Assembly (NCBI RefSeq): GCF_000235505.1
Contig: NZ_JH379029.1
Coordinates: 1 to 64,000 of the forward strand
Source: Hungatella hathewayi WAL-18680
GTDB lineage: Bacteria > Bacillota > Clostridia > Lachnospirales > Lachnospiraceae
Length of the DNA: 64,000 nt
Direction: 5' to 3'
A program made the translations under genes and the position numbers. A model generated the notes under the pieces. That model did no database searches. It saw only the letters and a list, made by a program, of their open reading frames with translations, and had not been told where the DNA came from. Shown one piece after another: positions 8,813-17,888 of the stretch (the first letter of the stretch is position 1; each line of letters begins with the position of its first letter).

Positions 8813-8839
8813 GACAGTAATTTGTTTTCGTGCTACAAT
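8811..8839 (+). promoter_or_regulatory. Promoter of the DUF4190 protein gene
   Basis: TAGACA (8811-8816), 17-bp spacer, TACAAT (8834-8839), 29 bp before the start codon. It is divergent from the tex promoter with overlapping -35 boxes, so the two may compete for polymerase. Confidence 0.65.
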
Positions 8840-8868
8840 CATAACCAATAAACACGGAGGATAACGAC

Positions 8869-9405
8869 ATGGATAATTACGATAATTACAACAACGATAA
8901 CCCTAATAACAGTGAACAGAGCCATGATAATAACGGCAATTATAATCCCAATAACCAAACTCCCTACAACGGAGGGAACCAAAACTACAATCAAGGCGGC
9001 CCAAACAATGGCTACAATCCAGGTGGCCCCAACAACGGCTACAATCCGGGTGGCCCCAACAACGGCTATAACCCTTACCCGCCGCAGCCGCCATACAAAC
9101 AGCAGAACAATATGGCATTAGCCGCCATGATCGTCGGCATTTTTTCTCTGCTGTCCTGCTGCTTTTGGCCGCTTCAGATTGCCTTAGGAGTCACCGGAAT
9201 TGTGCTGGTTATCTTCTCCAAAAGAGGCGGTAAACCGTGGAGTGGCTTTGCCATCGCCGGCCTTGTGATGTCTATTATAGCCCTGCTTATCAGTATTGTT
9301 TTCATTGTTTATACGATAATCGGCTATGCCATGCTTAAGGACCCCCAGATGGCTCCTCTCATGGAAGAGATTTACAAGATGTACGAAACAGCACCGATTC
9401 AATAA
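8869..9405 (+). CDS. DUF4190-type membrane protein with Asn/Gly-rich tail
   Basis: A 178-aa protein. Residues 1-80 are almost entirely Asn, Gly, Tyr, Pro and Gln, with three perfect 9-residue repeats GGPNNGYNP (residues 43-69) and then YPPQPPY. Residues ~84-112 and ~121-150 form two hydrophobic hairpins of the DUF4190 type (ALAAMIVGIFSLLSCCFWPLQ; GFAIAGLVMSIIALLIS). The disordered N-terminus is predicted to be cytoplasmic. The start follows ACGGAGGATAACGAC. Function unknown; the DUF4190 assignment is from pattern only. Confidence 0.8.
   Translation: MDNYDNYNNDNPNNSEQSHDNNGNYNPNNQTPYNGGNQNYNQGGPNNGYNPGGPNNGYNPGGPNNGYNPYPPQPPYKQQNNMALAAMIVGIFSLLSCCFWPLQIALGVTGIVLVIFSKRGGKPWSGFAIAGLVMSIIALLISIVFIVYTIIGYAMLKDPQMAPLMEEIYKMYETAPIQ
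8995..9075 (+). repeat. Three 27-bp coding repeats
   Basis: Three consecutive units encode GGPNNGYNP with only synonymous differences. This in-gene tandem array could vary in copy number between strains. Confidence 0.9.
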
Positions 9406-9421
9406 CCATAAACGCATGCAA

Positions 9422-9460
9422 AATGCCACGCAGTCCCCTAAAAGATTGCGTGGCATTCTT
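9422..9460. terminator. Bidirectional terminator
   Basis: An 11-bp perfect stem AATGCCACGCA/TGCGTGGCATT with a 14-nt loop and A/T-rich flanks lies between the convergent DUF4190 and DUF2752 genes. Confidence 0.75.
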
Positions 9461-9466
9461 ATTGTC

Positions 9467-9814
9467 TCATGGCAGAAGGTCAATCCCTCTCATCAGCATA
9501 TAATTCTTAAAAATCCAGTTCACCACAACGATTCCAATCCCGATGTACGTAAACATGGCATACCGCTCCACAAAAAGTTTCGGCCTCTTCAACGCCTTCG
9601 ACAACCCGAAACTCCCCAGCTCCAGTACCACCACCAGCGCCATATAAAGCACAAGCGGATGATACTGAACACTTTTCAGGATATCCCCGTGAAGCAGAAA
9701 CACCGTGGCCCTCGTCCCACCACAGCCGGGACAGTAATACCCGGTTATCATTTGAAACAGGCAGGGAAATCCCTGCCTGAACATAGATGTTAAAAACTTA
9801 ACAGTCTCTATCAT
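9467..9814 (-). CDS. DUF2752 membrane protein
   Basis: A 115-aa protein with the DUF2752 hallmark YYCPGCGGTRATVFLLHGD near residues 26-44. Hydrophobic segments follow at about 53-72 and 88-105. It starts 23 bp after the lysC stop codon, so it may be the last gene of the aspartate-family operon, although the upstream AGGATA site is weak. The biochemical role of the family is not known to me. Confidence 0.8.
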   Translation of the reverse strand: MIETVKFLTSMFRQGFPCLFQMITGYYCPGCGGTRATVFLLHGDILKSVQYHPLVLYMALVVVLELGSFGLSKALKRPKLFVERYAMFTYIGIGIVVVNWIFKNYMLMRGIDLLP

Positions 9815-9837
9815 AGTATCCTAACCCAGTCTCTATT

Positions 9838-11046
9838 CTAATCCGCCAAATCAAAGGCGTCATGCACCGTTCTCATAGCCCGGTTCACATCCTCTTCCGC
9901 CACCAGAACCGTAATCCGAATCTCCGATGTGGCAATCATCTTGATATTCACATTGGCGCTGTAAAGGGCCTCAAACATCTTGGCCGCCACGCCCGGATTA
10001 CTGCACATACCGGCCCCGATGATGGACAGCTTCGCCACCCCTTCCTCCGAGGCAATATCCTGTGCCGTGGTGACTTCCTGGTTCTTCTCAAGAAGTTCAA
10101 CGGCATCCTGAAGGTCCTGCTTCGCCACCGTAAAGGAGATATCCTTGGTATCCTCCCGCCCGATGGACTGGATGATGATATCCACGTTAATGTTGTTCTT
10201 CGCAAGCAGGTTGAATATCTTAAAAGCAATGCCCGGCACGTTCTTCACTCCCAAAACAGAGATACGCGCCACATTCTTATCCGCCGCCACGCCGCTGACT
10301 AACATTCTTTCCACTTTTGTCTCCTCCTTTACGACGGTTCCCTCCGCCCTTGTCATGCTGGAGCGCACCACCATCTTTACTCCGTACTTCTTAGCCATCT
10401 CCACCGAGCGGTTATGTAACACCTTGGCCCCCAGGGACGCAAATTCCAGCATCTCGTCGTAAGACACCTCCTGGAGTTTCCTGGCATTGGGCACAATCCT
10501 CGGGTCCGCCGTGTAAACACCTTCCACATCCGTATAAATCTCACAAACCTCCGCGTGAAGCACGGCCGCCAGCGCCACTGCCGTGGTGTCCGAGCCGCCT
10601 CTTCCAAGCGTCGTCATGTCATCATACTTGTTGATTCCCTGGAACCCGGTGACAATCACAATCTTCCTGGCCTCCAGCTCGTGGCGGATGCGCTCCGTCT
10701 CTATCCGTTTCAGCTTGGCATTGCCGTAGGCGGAGGTGGTCACCATGGGAAGCTGGGTGGCATTCAACGATACCGCCGGCACTCCCAGCGCATGAAACGC
10801 CATGGCCATCAGGGATACCGATATCTGCTCCCCTGTCACCAGCAGCATATCCATCTCCCGCTTCGGCGGATGGGGATTAATCTCATTTGCCTGGGCAATC
10901 AGCTTATCCGTGGTCTTGCCCATGGCGGACAGAACCACAACCACATCATGTCCCTTCTCATAATCCTCCAGACAGCGCTTTGCCACATTCATGATTTTCT
11001 CGCTGTCCGCCACCGAACTGCCGCCAAATTTTTTCACAACAAGCAT
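9838..11046 (-). CDS. lysC: Aspartate kinase
   Basis: Phosphorylates aspartate in the first step to lysine, threonine and methionine. The 402-aa protein starts VVKKFGGSSVAD (kinase motif) and has TLGRGGSDTTAVALA near residue 150. Two C-terminal ACT repeats (ISVLGVKNVPGIAFKIF; LSIIGAGMCSNPGVAAKMF) are typical of feedback-regulated monofunctional enzymes. It is downstream of hom and an ACT-domain protein in the same direction. The effector amino acid cannot be told from sequence. Confidence 0.95.
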   Translation of the reverse strand: MLVVKKFGGSSVADSEKIMNVAKRCLEDYEKGHDVVVVLSAMGKTTDKLIAQANEINPHPPKREMDMLLVTGEQISVSLMAMAFHALGVPAVSLNATQLPMVTTSAYGNAKLKRIETERIRHELEARKIVIVTGFQGINKYDDMTTLGRGGSDTTAVALAAVLHAEVCEIYTDVEGVYTADPRIVPNARKLQEVSYDEMLEFASLGAKVLHNRSVEMAKKYGVKMVVRSSMTRAEGTVVKEETKVERMLVSGVAADKNVARISVLGVKNVPGIAFKIFNLLAKNNINVDIIIQSIGREDTKDISFTVAKQDLQDAVELLEKNQEVTTAQDIASEEGVAKLSIIGAGMCSNPGVAAKMFEALYSANVNIKMIATSEIRITVLVAEEDVNRAMRTVHDAFDLAD

Positions 11047-11114
11047 GTTTTTGGTCTCCTCTATCGCTTACTATGCATTCTACGCCGTGTCCGCAGACCC
11101 GCGCTTTTAGCTTC

Positions 11115-12353
11115 TTACAGCTCCGCGCGTATCGTCTGCAGCACCTCCTGGTAAGACTGGTTCAAATCGGCGGCAAGCCCCTCGGCTGCCTGACGGAATT
11201 TCGCCTCACCCATACGGTCCGTTACTACTGCATATTCATTTAATCCTTCCAGTGTGATAACTTCTATGTTCCCCAGATGGTTTGCCACCATATCCTTGGA
11301 CGCCTCATACCGCCCGGATATCCGCACAAAATAGCGGTGGGAGGAACTTTCCATAGGGGCAATGCTCAGTCGCTCACTGCTCCACCCCAGCGGCACATTG
11401 GAATCCGGATGGGTCGCGGCCTCCATAATATCCGCCACAACTGCGCTGGCGGTAGGCAGCTTGCCTGCGCCGCTTCCGTAAAACATGGTAGTCCCCACCA
11501 TATTTCCCTTCACCATAATGCCGTTATATACATCATTCACCGAATAGAGCGGATGGTTTTTGCCAATCATCAAAGGCGCCACCCATGCGTGAACCGTGTC
11601 CCCGTCCATCCGGCTGGAGCCGAACAGCTTGACGCTGGTTCCCATTTTCTCCGCGTATTTAAAGTCCGTATCCGTAATCTTCGTGATACCCTCGGTGTAA
11701 ATATCTTCGTAATTCACTTCCCGGCCGGTAGCCATCGCCGTCAGAATCGCAATCTTCCTGCAGGTGTCATGGCCCTCCACATCCGCCTCCGGGTTCCGCT
11801 CCGCATAGCCCAAATCCTGGGCCTCCTTCAGCGCGCCGTTAAACGAAGCCCCCTCTTTATCCATCTTTGTGAGAATAAAGTTGGTGGTACCGTTTAAAAT
11901 GCCGGTAATCTCTAAAATCTGCTCTCCCATCAGACACCGGTACAATGGACGGATAATGGGAATTCCGCCGCCCACACTGGCCTCAAACATAAAGTTCACC
12001 TGCTTCTCCCTTGCAATGGCAAGAAGCTCCGTTCCATATGCCGCCACCAGCGCCTTATTGGAAGTCGCCACATGCTTCCCCGCTTCCAGGCATGCCTTCA
12101 CAAACGGGTACGCCGGATTCAGTCCCCCCATGGTCTCCACCACGATGGAAATGTCGTCGTCCTCCACAATTCTCGAAAAATCATGTACAATTTTGTCCTC
12201 CACCGGAGTCCCCGGGAAGTCTCTCAAGTCCAGGACATACTTAACCGCTATCTCCTGGCCCACCTTCTCAGCAATCAGCTGTCTGTTGGCCTCTAACGCT
12301 TCGTAAACACCGGAACCGATGGTTCCAAATCCCATAATCGCTACATTCATCAT
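11115..12353 (-). CDS. hom: Homoserine dehydrogenase
   Basis: Reduces aspartate semialdehyde to homoserine. The protein has a Rossmann NAD(P) motif (VAIMGFGTIGSGVYEAL), the catalytic-domain segment ILNGTTNFILTKM, and EAQDLGYAERNPEADVEGHD. A C-terminal ACT domain (YFVRISGRYEASKDM onward) suggests allosteric control. The ATG at 12353 is 8 nt after AGGGAG; a GTG at 12362 and an ATG at 12350 are alternatives. It begins 5 nt before the end of the preceding ACT-domain gene. Confidence 0.94.
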   Translation of the reverse strand: MMNVAIMGFGTIGSGVYEALEANRQLIAEKVGQEIAVKYVLDLRDFPGTPVEDKIVHDFSRIVEDDDISIVVETMGGLNPAYPFVKACLEAGKHVATSNKALVAAYGTELLAIAREKQVNFMFEASVGGGIPIIRPLYRCLMGEQILEITGILNGTTNFILTKMDKEGASFNGALKEAQDLGYAERNPEADVEGHDTCRKIAILTAMATGREVNYEDIYTEGITKITDTDFKYAEKMGTSVKLFGSSRMDGDTVHAWVAPLMIGKNHPLYSVNDVYNGIMVKGNMVGTTMFYGSGAGKLPTASAVVADIMEAATHPDSNVPLGWSSERLSIAPMESSSHRYFVRISGRYEASKDMVANHLGNIEVITLEGLNEYAVVTDRMGEAKFRQAAEGLAADLNQSYQEVLQTIRAEL

Positions 12354-12358
12354 ACTTA

Positions 12359-12808
12359 TCACTCCCTGGCTAAGATTTTTACATAGTGAATCCCCTGCAT
12401 TTCCTCAATATCCTCCACCATCTTGGAGACATTGCCGGTGTTGGCCTGCACTTCCACACTGAGTGTCAGCGTCGCCACCCCGTTCACCGGAATACTCTGG
12501 TGAATCGTCAGGATATTGGCCTTGTAAACCGCCACCACATGCAGTAAATCAGACAGAAGGCCCTGCTCGTCATCCATCTGCGTCACAAAGGTCACTGTCT
12601 TCCCCTTCGTATTGTCATAAAACGGGAAAATGTCATCTTTGTACTTATAGAAGGAACTGCGGCTGATGCCCACCTGCTCCGTGGCCTCCTGAACGGTGAT
12701 AACCCGCTCCGATTCCAGCAGCTTCTTGGCTTCCACCACCTTTAACAGTACTTCCGGCACGGCCTTCTGCTTCACTACAAAATATTTACTCTTATCTTCC
12801 ATCATCAT
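12359..12808 (-). CDS. UPF0735-type ACT-domain protein
   Basis: About 149 aa. The N-terminal half resembles a small helix-turn-helix (VITVQEATEQVGISRSSFYKYKDDIFPF) and the C-terminal half is an ACT domain (TQMDDEQGLLSDLLHVVAVYKANILTIHQ). This matches the UPF0735/PheB family often found before hom. It is the promoter-proximal gene of an ACT-hom-lysC operon, so it may sense an aspartate-family amino acid, which is an inference. Three consecutive ATG codons follow GGGGAGGACGC, so the exact start is uncertain by 6 nt. Confidence 0.85.
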   Translation of the reverse strand: MMMEDKSKYFVVKQKAVPEVLLKVVEAKKLLESERVITVQEATEQVGISRSSFYKYKDDIFPFYDNTKGKTVTFVTQMDDEQGLLSDLLHVVAVYKANILTIHQSIPVNGVATLTLSVEVQANTGNVSKMVEDIEEMQGIHYVKILARE

Positions 12809-12868
12809 GCGTCCTCCCCATGCGCCCAGCATGTACGTGTTACATGCACATTTGTGCTCATGAGAAAG

Positions 12869-12897
12869 ATATTAACACATCTAAACCAAGGGTGCAA
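12869..12897 (-). promoter_or_regulatory. Promoter of the ACT-hom-lysC operon
   Basis: Minus-strand TTGCAC (12892-12897), 17-bp spacer, TAATAT (12869-12874). A short inverted repeat GCACAAATGTGC lies in the leader just downstream. No T-box or lysine-riboswitch architecture fits the ~60-nt leader. Confidence 0.7.
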
Positions 12898-12920
12898 CTA
12901 TTTTCTCGTTGATTCTGCCT

Positions 12921-14040
12921 CTATTTCTTTTCTCCATTCAGACTCATCCACTTCAGATAGGCGCTGATAAACGCATCCAGATTCCCATCCAGCACCGCGG
13001 ACACATTGCCGCTCTCCTCGTTAGTTCTGTGGTCCTTCACCATGGTGTAGGGCTGTAATACATAGGAGCGGATCTGGTTGCCCCATCCAATCTCCGCCAC
13101 GTCGCCACGGATATCTGATAGATTGGCGGCGTTCTCCTGCTGCTTTAACAGGAACAGTTTGGCCTTCAGCATCTGCATGGCCTTGTCCTTGTTCTGGAAC
13201 TGGGAGCGCTCATTCTGGCACTGTACCACCACTCCCGTGGGAATGTGGGTGATACGGATGGCCGAGGACGTCTTGTTGATATGCTGTCCGCCGGCGCCGC
13301 TGGAACGGTAGGTATCAATCCGCAAATCATCCTGGTTGATATCCACATCCAAATCCTCCTCAATATCCGGCATCACATCGCAGGACACAAAGGATGTCTG
13401 GCGTTTTCCCGCCGCGTTAAACGGGGAAATGCGGACCAGCCGGTGTACCCCGTGCTCCGATTTCAGATAGCCGTAGGCATTGACTCCGTTGACCTGAATC
13501 GTGACGGACTTGATACCCGCCTCGTCGCCGTCCAGATAATCCAGCACCTCCGTGGTGAATCCCATCTTATCCGCAAACCGGCAGTACATCCGGTACAGCA
13601 TGCTGCACCAGTCGCAGGACTCCGTCCCGCCTGCCCCCGCATTTAATTTGAGAATGGCATTGCTGCTGTCATACTCCCCGGAAAGCAGGGTGCTGATGCG
13701 CAGGTTTTCCAGTTTCTCCTCAAACTCCGTCATCATTTCCTGAATCTCCGGTATCACCTCCGGGTCGTTCTCCTCGTAGCCCATCTCAATCAGGAGACCA
13801 ATCTCCTCGAACTGGGTCTCCAGTCTCCGATAGCTCTCCACCGTGTCCTTTAAATTCTTTGCTTCCTTCATAATCCTGGTGGAGCGCTCCGGATCATCCC
13901 AGAAGCCTGGTTCCTCCATGGATTTGTCAAACTCGTCGATTCGCTTTACCTTGTTATCCAGGTCAAAGTGAATCCCTCACTTCCACTAATGGTTTTTGAA
14001 ACGTTGATAATGTGTACTTAAACTGGTCAAGCTCTACCAC
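12921..14040 (-). CDS. prfB: Peptide chain release factor 2 (programmed +1 frameshift)
   Basis: RF2 reads UGA and UAA stop codons. Frame 0 opens with a GTG at 14040 after AAGGTGA, runs 25 codons and stops at TGA (13963-13965) in the context CTTTGAC. Skipping one T and reading GAC continues into the 347-codon main frame, giving ~372 aa. A GAGGG stretch upstream of CTT acts like the internal Shine-Dalgarno of the known RF2 autoregulatory frameshift. The main frame has the anticodon-like SPF and the catalytic GGQ (SGAGGQHINK). This is normal regulation, not a broken gene. Confidence 0.95.
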
Positions 14041-14074
14041 TGTGTCACCTTCTTTCATTTAATAAATATATTCT

Positions 14075-14106
14075 TTAAAAATGCCTCAGCCGGATAGCTG
14101 AGGCAT
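14075..14106 (-). terminator. Terminator of secA
   Basis: Minus strand: stem ATGCCTCAG/CTGAGGCAT, 8-nt loop, then a short T tract. It separates secA from prfB. Confidence 0.75.
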
Positions 14107-14120
14107 TCTTATCGATGCAG

Positions 14121-16691
14121 TTATTTAATACGTCCGCAGCACTGTTTATATTTCTTTCCGCTTCCACATGGACATGGGTCGTTTGGATAAATCTTATCCG
14201 CCACCTTGCGGACCGGCGCGCGCATAGCGCTGTCATCCTTGTTAGTTCCGGTCACCTTGGCCGCCGGCTCACGCTCCACCTTCTGCTCTACGCGGATGTG
14301 GAACAGAATGCGGACCGTATCCTCACGGATCGCCGCCGTCATGCCGTCGAACATCTCATAGCCGCTCATCTTGTATTCTACCAGCGGATCTCTCTGGCCG
14401 TAAGCCTGAAGACCGATACCCTGGCGCAGCTGGTCCATATCGTCGATATGGGACATCCACTTGTTGTCAATCACCTTCAGAAGAATCACACGCTCAATCT
14501 CACGAATCTGCTCGGATTCCGGGAATTCCGCCTCTTTCGCCTCGTACAGCTTGATGGCCTCTTCCTTCAGCATGTGCTTTAACTCGTTCTTCTTCATGTT
14601 CTTCTGCTCATCCCTCAGCACAATCGGGTGCAGGGGAACGATAGGAAGCAGCAGGGAATTCAGTTCCTTCAAATCCCAGTTCTCTGTGGCCTGCTCATCC
14701 GGGATGGCCATGTCCACAGCATTTTCCACGATATCGGTTACCATCTTTAAGATAACATCTCTCATGTTATCCCCATCCAGCACCTTGCGGCGCTCCTCAT
14801 AAATAACCTCACGCTGCTCGTTCATCACCTCGTCGTATTTCAACAGGTTTTCACGGATACCAAAGTTGTTGGTCTCTATCTTCTTCTGGGCTTTCTCGAT
14901 GGCGTTGGACAACATCTTGTGCTCAATCTGCTCATTCTCCGGCACGCCCATGGCATTGAACATATCCATCAGCTTCTCGGAGCCGAACAGTCTCATCAGG
15001 TCGTCTTCCAGGGAGATGTAGAATCTTGACTCACCCGGGTCTCCCTGACGTCCGGAACGTCCGCGCAGCTGATTGTCAATACGTCTCGACTCATGGCGCT
15101 CCGTACCGATAATCTTCAGACCACCTGCCGCCTTGGCATCCTCGTCCAGCTTGATATCCGTACCACGGCCTGCCATGTTGGTGGCGATAGTAACCGCCTT
15201 GTGAACACCGGCGTCGGCGACAATCTCCGCCTCCAGCTCATGGAACTTAGCATTCAATACTTTATGGGGAATTCCACGCTTTTTCAGCATCTTGCTGAGC
15301 ATCTCGGAAGTCTCTATGGTGATGGTACCAACCAGAACCGGCTGTCCCTTCTCATAGGTCCGCTCAATCTCATCCACAACCGCGTTGAACTTTTCCTTTT
15401 TGGTCTTGTAAACCGCGTCATTCAAATCAATACGGGCAATCGGCTTGTTGGTCGGAATCTCGATGGCATCCATTCCGTAGGTGCTTCGAAACTCCTTCTC
15501 CTCCGTCAGAGCCGTACCGGTCATACCGGCCTTCTTGCGGAACTTATTAAAGAAGTTCTGGAAGGTGATGGTAGCCAGAGTCTTGCTCTCCCGCTTTACA
15601 TTCACATGCTCCTTCGCCTCAATCGCCTGATGGAGACCGTCGGAATAGCGGCGGCCCGGCATGATACGACCGGTAAACTCATCGACAATCAGAACCTCGT
15701 CGTCTTTTACCACATAATCCTTATCTCTGTGCATCAGGTTGTTGGCGCGCAGAGCCAGGATGATATTGTGCTGAATCTCCAGATTCTCCGGATCTGCCAG
15801 GTTCTCAATATGGAAGAATTCCTCCACCTTCTTGACACCGTCCTCGGTTAAGTTCACCACCTTGTCCTTCTCATTGACAATGTAGTCGCCGGTCTCCTCG
15901 ATTTCCTCGCCCATGATGGCGTTCATCTTGGAGAACTCACCGGAAGCCTCGCCCTTCTCCAACTGGCGCGCCAGAATGTCGCAGACTTCATATAATTTAG
16001 TAGACTTGCCGCTCTGGCCGGAGATAATAAGCGGAGTTCTGGCCTCATCAATCAATACGGAATCGACCTCATCGATGATGGCGTAATCCAGCTCCCGGAG
16101 CACCATCTGCTCCTTGTAGATCGCCATATTATCTCTCAGATAGTCAAATCCCAGCTCGTTGTTGGTGACATAGGTGATGTCGCAGGCGTAAGCCGCACGC
16201 CGCTCGTCGGAAGTCATGGCATTGAGCACCACGCCTACCGTCAGGCCCAGAAACTCATGAACCTGTCCCATCCACTCCGCGTCACGCTTGGCCAAGTAGT
16301 CGTTAACCGTTACAATATGAACCCCTTTTCCCGTCAGCGCATTCAAATAAGCAGGCGCCGTGGAAACCAGGGTCTTACCTTCACCGGTCTTCATCTCCGC
16401 GATACGTCCCTGATGAAGAACGATACCACCGATTAACTGAACCGGGTAATGCTCCATGTTCAGAGTTCTTCTGGCTGCCTCTCTGACTGTGGCAAATGCC
16501 TCAGGCAGAATATCATCCAGCGTCTCCCCTGCAGCCAGACGCTCCTTGAAGATTCTGGTCTTGTCCTTTAACTGCTCGTCGGACAACTCCATCATCTCCG
16601 GGCGCAATGCCACAATCTTATCGACAATGGGATATATCATTTTTAGTTCTCGCTCGCTGTGAGTTCCGAACATCTTCTCAATGAGATTCAT
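14121..16691 (-). CDS. secA: Preprotein translocase ATPase SecA
   Basis: Motor ATPase that drives proteins through SecYEG. 856 aa with Walker [10 protein letters not shown] near residue 100, the [15 protein letters not shown] Walker B/DEAD region, the [15 protein letters not shown] helicase motif and the C-terminal zinc-binding [13 protein letters not shown]. Full length for the family. The start has AGGAGTGTGACTC upstream. secY is in the window ~22 kb away. Confidence 0.98.
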   Translation of the reverse strand: MNLIEKMFGTHSERELKMIYPIVDKIVALRPEMMELSDEQLKDKTRIFKERLAAGETLDDILPEAFATVREAARRTLNMEHYPVQLIGGIVLHQGRIAEMKTGEGKTLVSTAPAYLNALTGKGVHIVTVNDYLAKRDAEWMGQVHEFLGLTVGVVLNAMTSDERRAAYACDITYVTNNELGFDYLRDNMAIYKEQMVLRELDYAIIDEVDSVLIDEARTPLIISGQSGKSTKLYEVCDILARQLEKGEASGEFSKMNAIMGEEIEETGDYIVNEKDKVVNLTEDGVKKVEEFFHIENLADPENLEIQHNIILALRANNLMHRDKDYVVKDDEVLIVDEFTGRIMPGRRYSDGLHQAIEAKEHVNVKRESKTLATITFQNFFNKFRKKAGMTGTALTEEKEFRSTYGMDAIEIPTNKPIARIDLNDAVYKTKKEKFNAVVDEIERTYEKGQPVLVGTITIETSEMLSKMLKKRGIPHKVLNAKFHELEAEIVADAGVHKAVTIATNMAGRGTDIKLDEDAKAAGGLKIIGTERHESRRIDNQLRGRSGRQGDPGESRFYISLEDDLMRLFGSEKLMDMFNAMGVPENEQIEHKMLSNAIEKAQKKIETNNFGIRENLLKYDEVMNEQREVIYEERRKVLDGDNMRDVILKMVTDIVENAVDMAIPDEQATENWDLKELNSLLLPIVPLHPIVLRDEQKNMKKNELKHMLKEEAIKLYEAKEAEFPESEQIREIERVILLKVIDNKWMSHIDDMDQLRQGIGLQAYGQRDPLVEYKMSGYEMFDGMTAAIREDTVRILFHIRVEQKVEREPAAKVTGTNKDDSAMRAPVRKVADKIYPNDPCPCGSGKKYKQCCGRIK

Positions 16692-16715
16692 GAGTCACAC
16701 TCCTATAATTTCTAT

Positions 16716-16744
16716 ATAATATATGCGTTGATTTTACGATACAA
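16716..16744 (-). promoter_or_regulatory. Candidate promoter of secA
   Basis: Minus-strand TTGTAT (16739-16744), 17-bp spacer, TATTAT (16716-16721), ~25 nt before the secA start. The region is very AT-rich, so other -10 placements are possible. Confidence 0.5.
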
Positions 16745-17237
16745 TCTTATATATTGTAGCACCAACCCCCTGTGAATTCAACCGATTCTAATCTTATTCA
16801 CAAAAAATTAACTTTTGTGAACATTCATAAACATTCATAATGGAAGACCCAGGAAAGGCTGACAGTTACTGGTGGATAACCGGACAGATAATTGGCGACA
16901 TAATAAGGGTGGTTATGGTAAACCTAGCACATTGCACAAAAATTACGTTCGATTTCCAAGTTATCCACATTATCCACATTGATTTTCCCCATTTTGGTGG
17001 ATTTCTATCCACACCCAAGGGGGGCCATTTTAGCGGGAAAAGTAGTTATGCACCGAGTTATCCACATTATCCACAATTTTTTTCCATAATCCACCCTTTT
17101 TCTCCAAAAGCCGCAAAATATTTTATTTTTGTGAAGATGTCATAAACTTTCAAATTTCGACAGAATTTTACAAGTAAAAAGTCGATGGATTTTATAAAAA
17201 ATTCAGATTAATTGTCACAACATTCCAGCTTTTCTCG
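16745..17237. other. Gene-free block with a DnaA-box cluster
   Basis: Two head-to-tail pairs of perfect DnaA boxes TTATCCACA occur at 16961-16978 and 17058-17075. A further TTATTCACA (16794-16802) fits TTATNCACA. One-mismatch boxes lie at 17005-17013 (CTATCCACA), 17046-17054 (TTATGCACC) and, on the minus strand, 16871-16879. AT-rich sequence follows from 17076 to 17240. No protein gene is evident. Gene orientation does not switch away from the site on both sides, which argues against it being the main origin. Confidence 0.75.
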
Positions 17238-17266
17238 TTGAATTTTTCGAATACATGTGGTATACT
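17238..17266 (+). promoter_or_regulatory. Promoter of hpf
   Basis: TTGAAT (17238-17243), 17-bp spacer, TATACT (17261-17266). The start codon is 33 nt downstream of the -10 box. Confidence 0.75.
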
Positions 17267-17298
17267 GAAACCATCTCAAAAGAAGGAGTTGATGACTT

Positions 17299-17829
17299 AT
17301 GCGTTATACCATTACAGGAAGAAATATTGAGGTGACCCCAGGACTAAGAGATGCCATTCAGGATAAAATCGGTAAACTTGACCGCTACTTTAACCCTGAT
17401 ACCGAAGTGATTGTTACCTTAAGCGTCCAGAAGGACAAGCAGAACATCGAGGTGACCATCCCGGTAAAGGGGAACATCATCCGGGCAGAAGAATCCAGCA
17501 GTGATATGTATGTGTCCATAGATTTAGTAGAGGAGATAATCGAGCGTCAGATTAAAAAATATAAGACCAAACTAATCGACAAAAAACAGGCAGCCCAGTC
17601 CTTCTCCGAACTGTTCATAAACGAAGAACCGACAGCAGCCGACGAAGAAATCAAGATAGTCAAAACCAAGAAATTTGCCGTAAAACCCATGGACCCCGAG
17701 GAAGCCTGCCTCCAGATGGAACTTCTGGGACACAACTTCTACGTATTCCTAAACTCCGATACCGACCAGGTCAGCGTCGTTTACAAGAGAAAGAGCAACA
17801 CCTACGGTTTAATCGAACCGGAATTTTAA
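17299..17829 (+). CDS. hpf: Ribosome hibernation promoting factor, long form
   Basis: Binds the 30S subunit and dimerises 70S ribosomes into inactive 100S particles during starvation. The 176-aa protein has an N-terminal S30AE fold (MRYTITGRNIEVTPGLRDAI) and a C-terminal dimerisation domain (KPMDPEEACLQMELLGHNFYVFLN), joined by an acidic linker; this is the long form of Firmicutes. The ribosome-binding site AAGGAG lies 10 nt before ATG. It stands alone between its own promoter and a strong terminator. Confidence 0.95.
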   Translation: MRYTITGRNIEVTPGLRDAIQDKIGKLDRYFNPDTEVIVTLSVQKDKQNIEVTIPVKGNIIRAEESSSDMYVSIDLVEEIIERQIKKYKTKLIDKKQAAQSFSELFINEEPTAADEEIKIVKTKKFAVKPMDPEEACLQMELLGHNFYVFLNSDTDQVSVVYKRKSNTYGLIEPEF

Positions 17830-17845
17830 ATACCAGACAAAACAC

Positions 17846-17875
17846 AGGAGCGGCTGCTTGCAGCCGCTCCTGATA
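17846..17875. terminator. Bidirectional terminator of hpf and hipA
   Basis: A 12-bp perfect GC-rich stem AGGAGCGGCTGC/GCAGCCGCTCCT with a 2-nt spacer at its tip, followed by TTTT after 4 nt, between convergent genes. Confidence 0.8.
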
Positions 17876-17888
17876 ATTTTCAAAGACC

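Noticed and set aside
8995-9075. CRISPR-like repeat
   Set aside because: The repeats are contiguous, in frame, without spacers, and encode a protein repeat.
12809-12868. T-box or lysine riboswitch before the ACT-hom-lysC operon
   Set aside because: The leader is too short and lacks the required helices.
13963-13965. Nonsense mutation or selenocysteine codon in prfB
   Set aside because: The CTTTGAC context and the restored frame are the known RF2 autoregulatory frameshift.
16745-17237. Main replication origin
   Set aside because: No dnaA, dnaN or rpmH nearby, and the genes on the right, including highly expressed ribosomal genes, would face the fork. Kept as a DnaA-box cluster instead.
16745-17298. 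raiA-type noncoding RNA upstream of hpf
   Set aside because: Such an RNA should show conserved GC-containing helices. The block is AT-rich with DnaA boxes, and hpf has a promoter only ~30 nt before its start.
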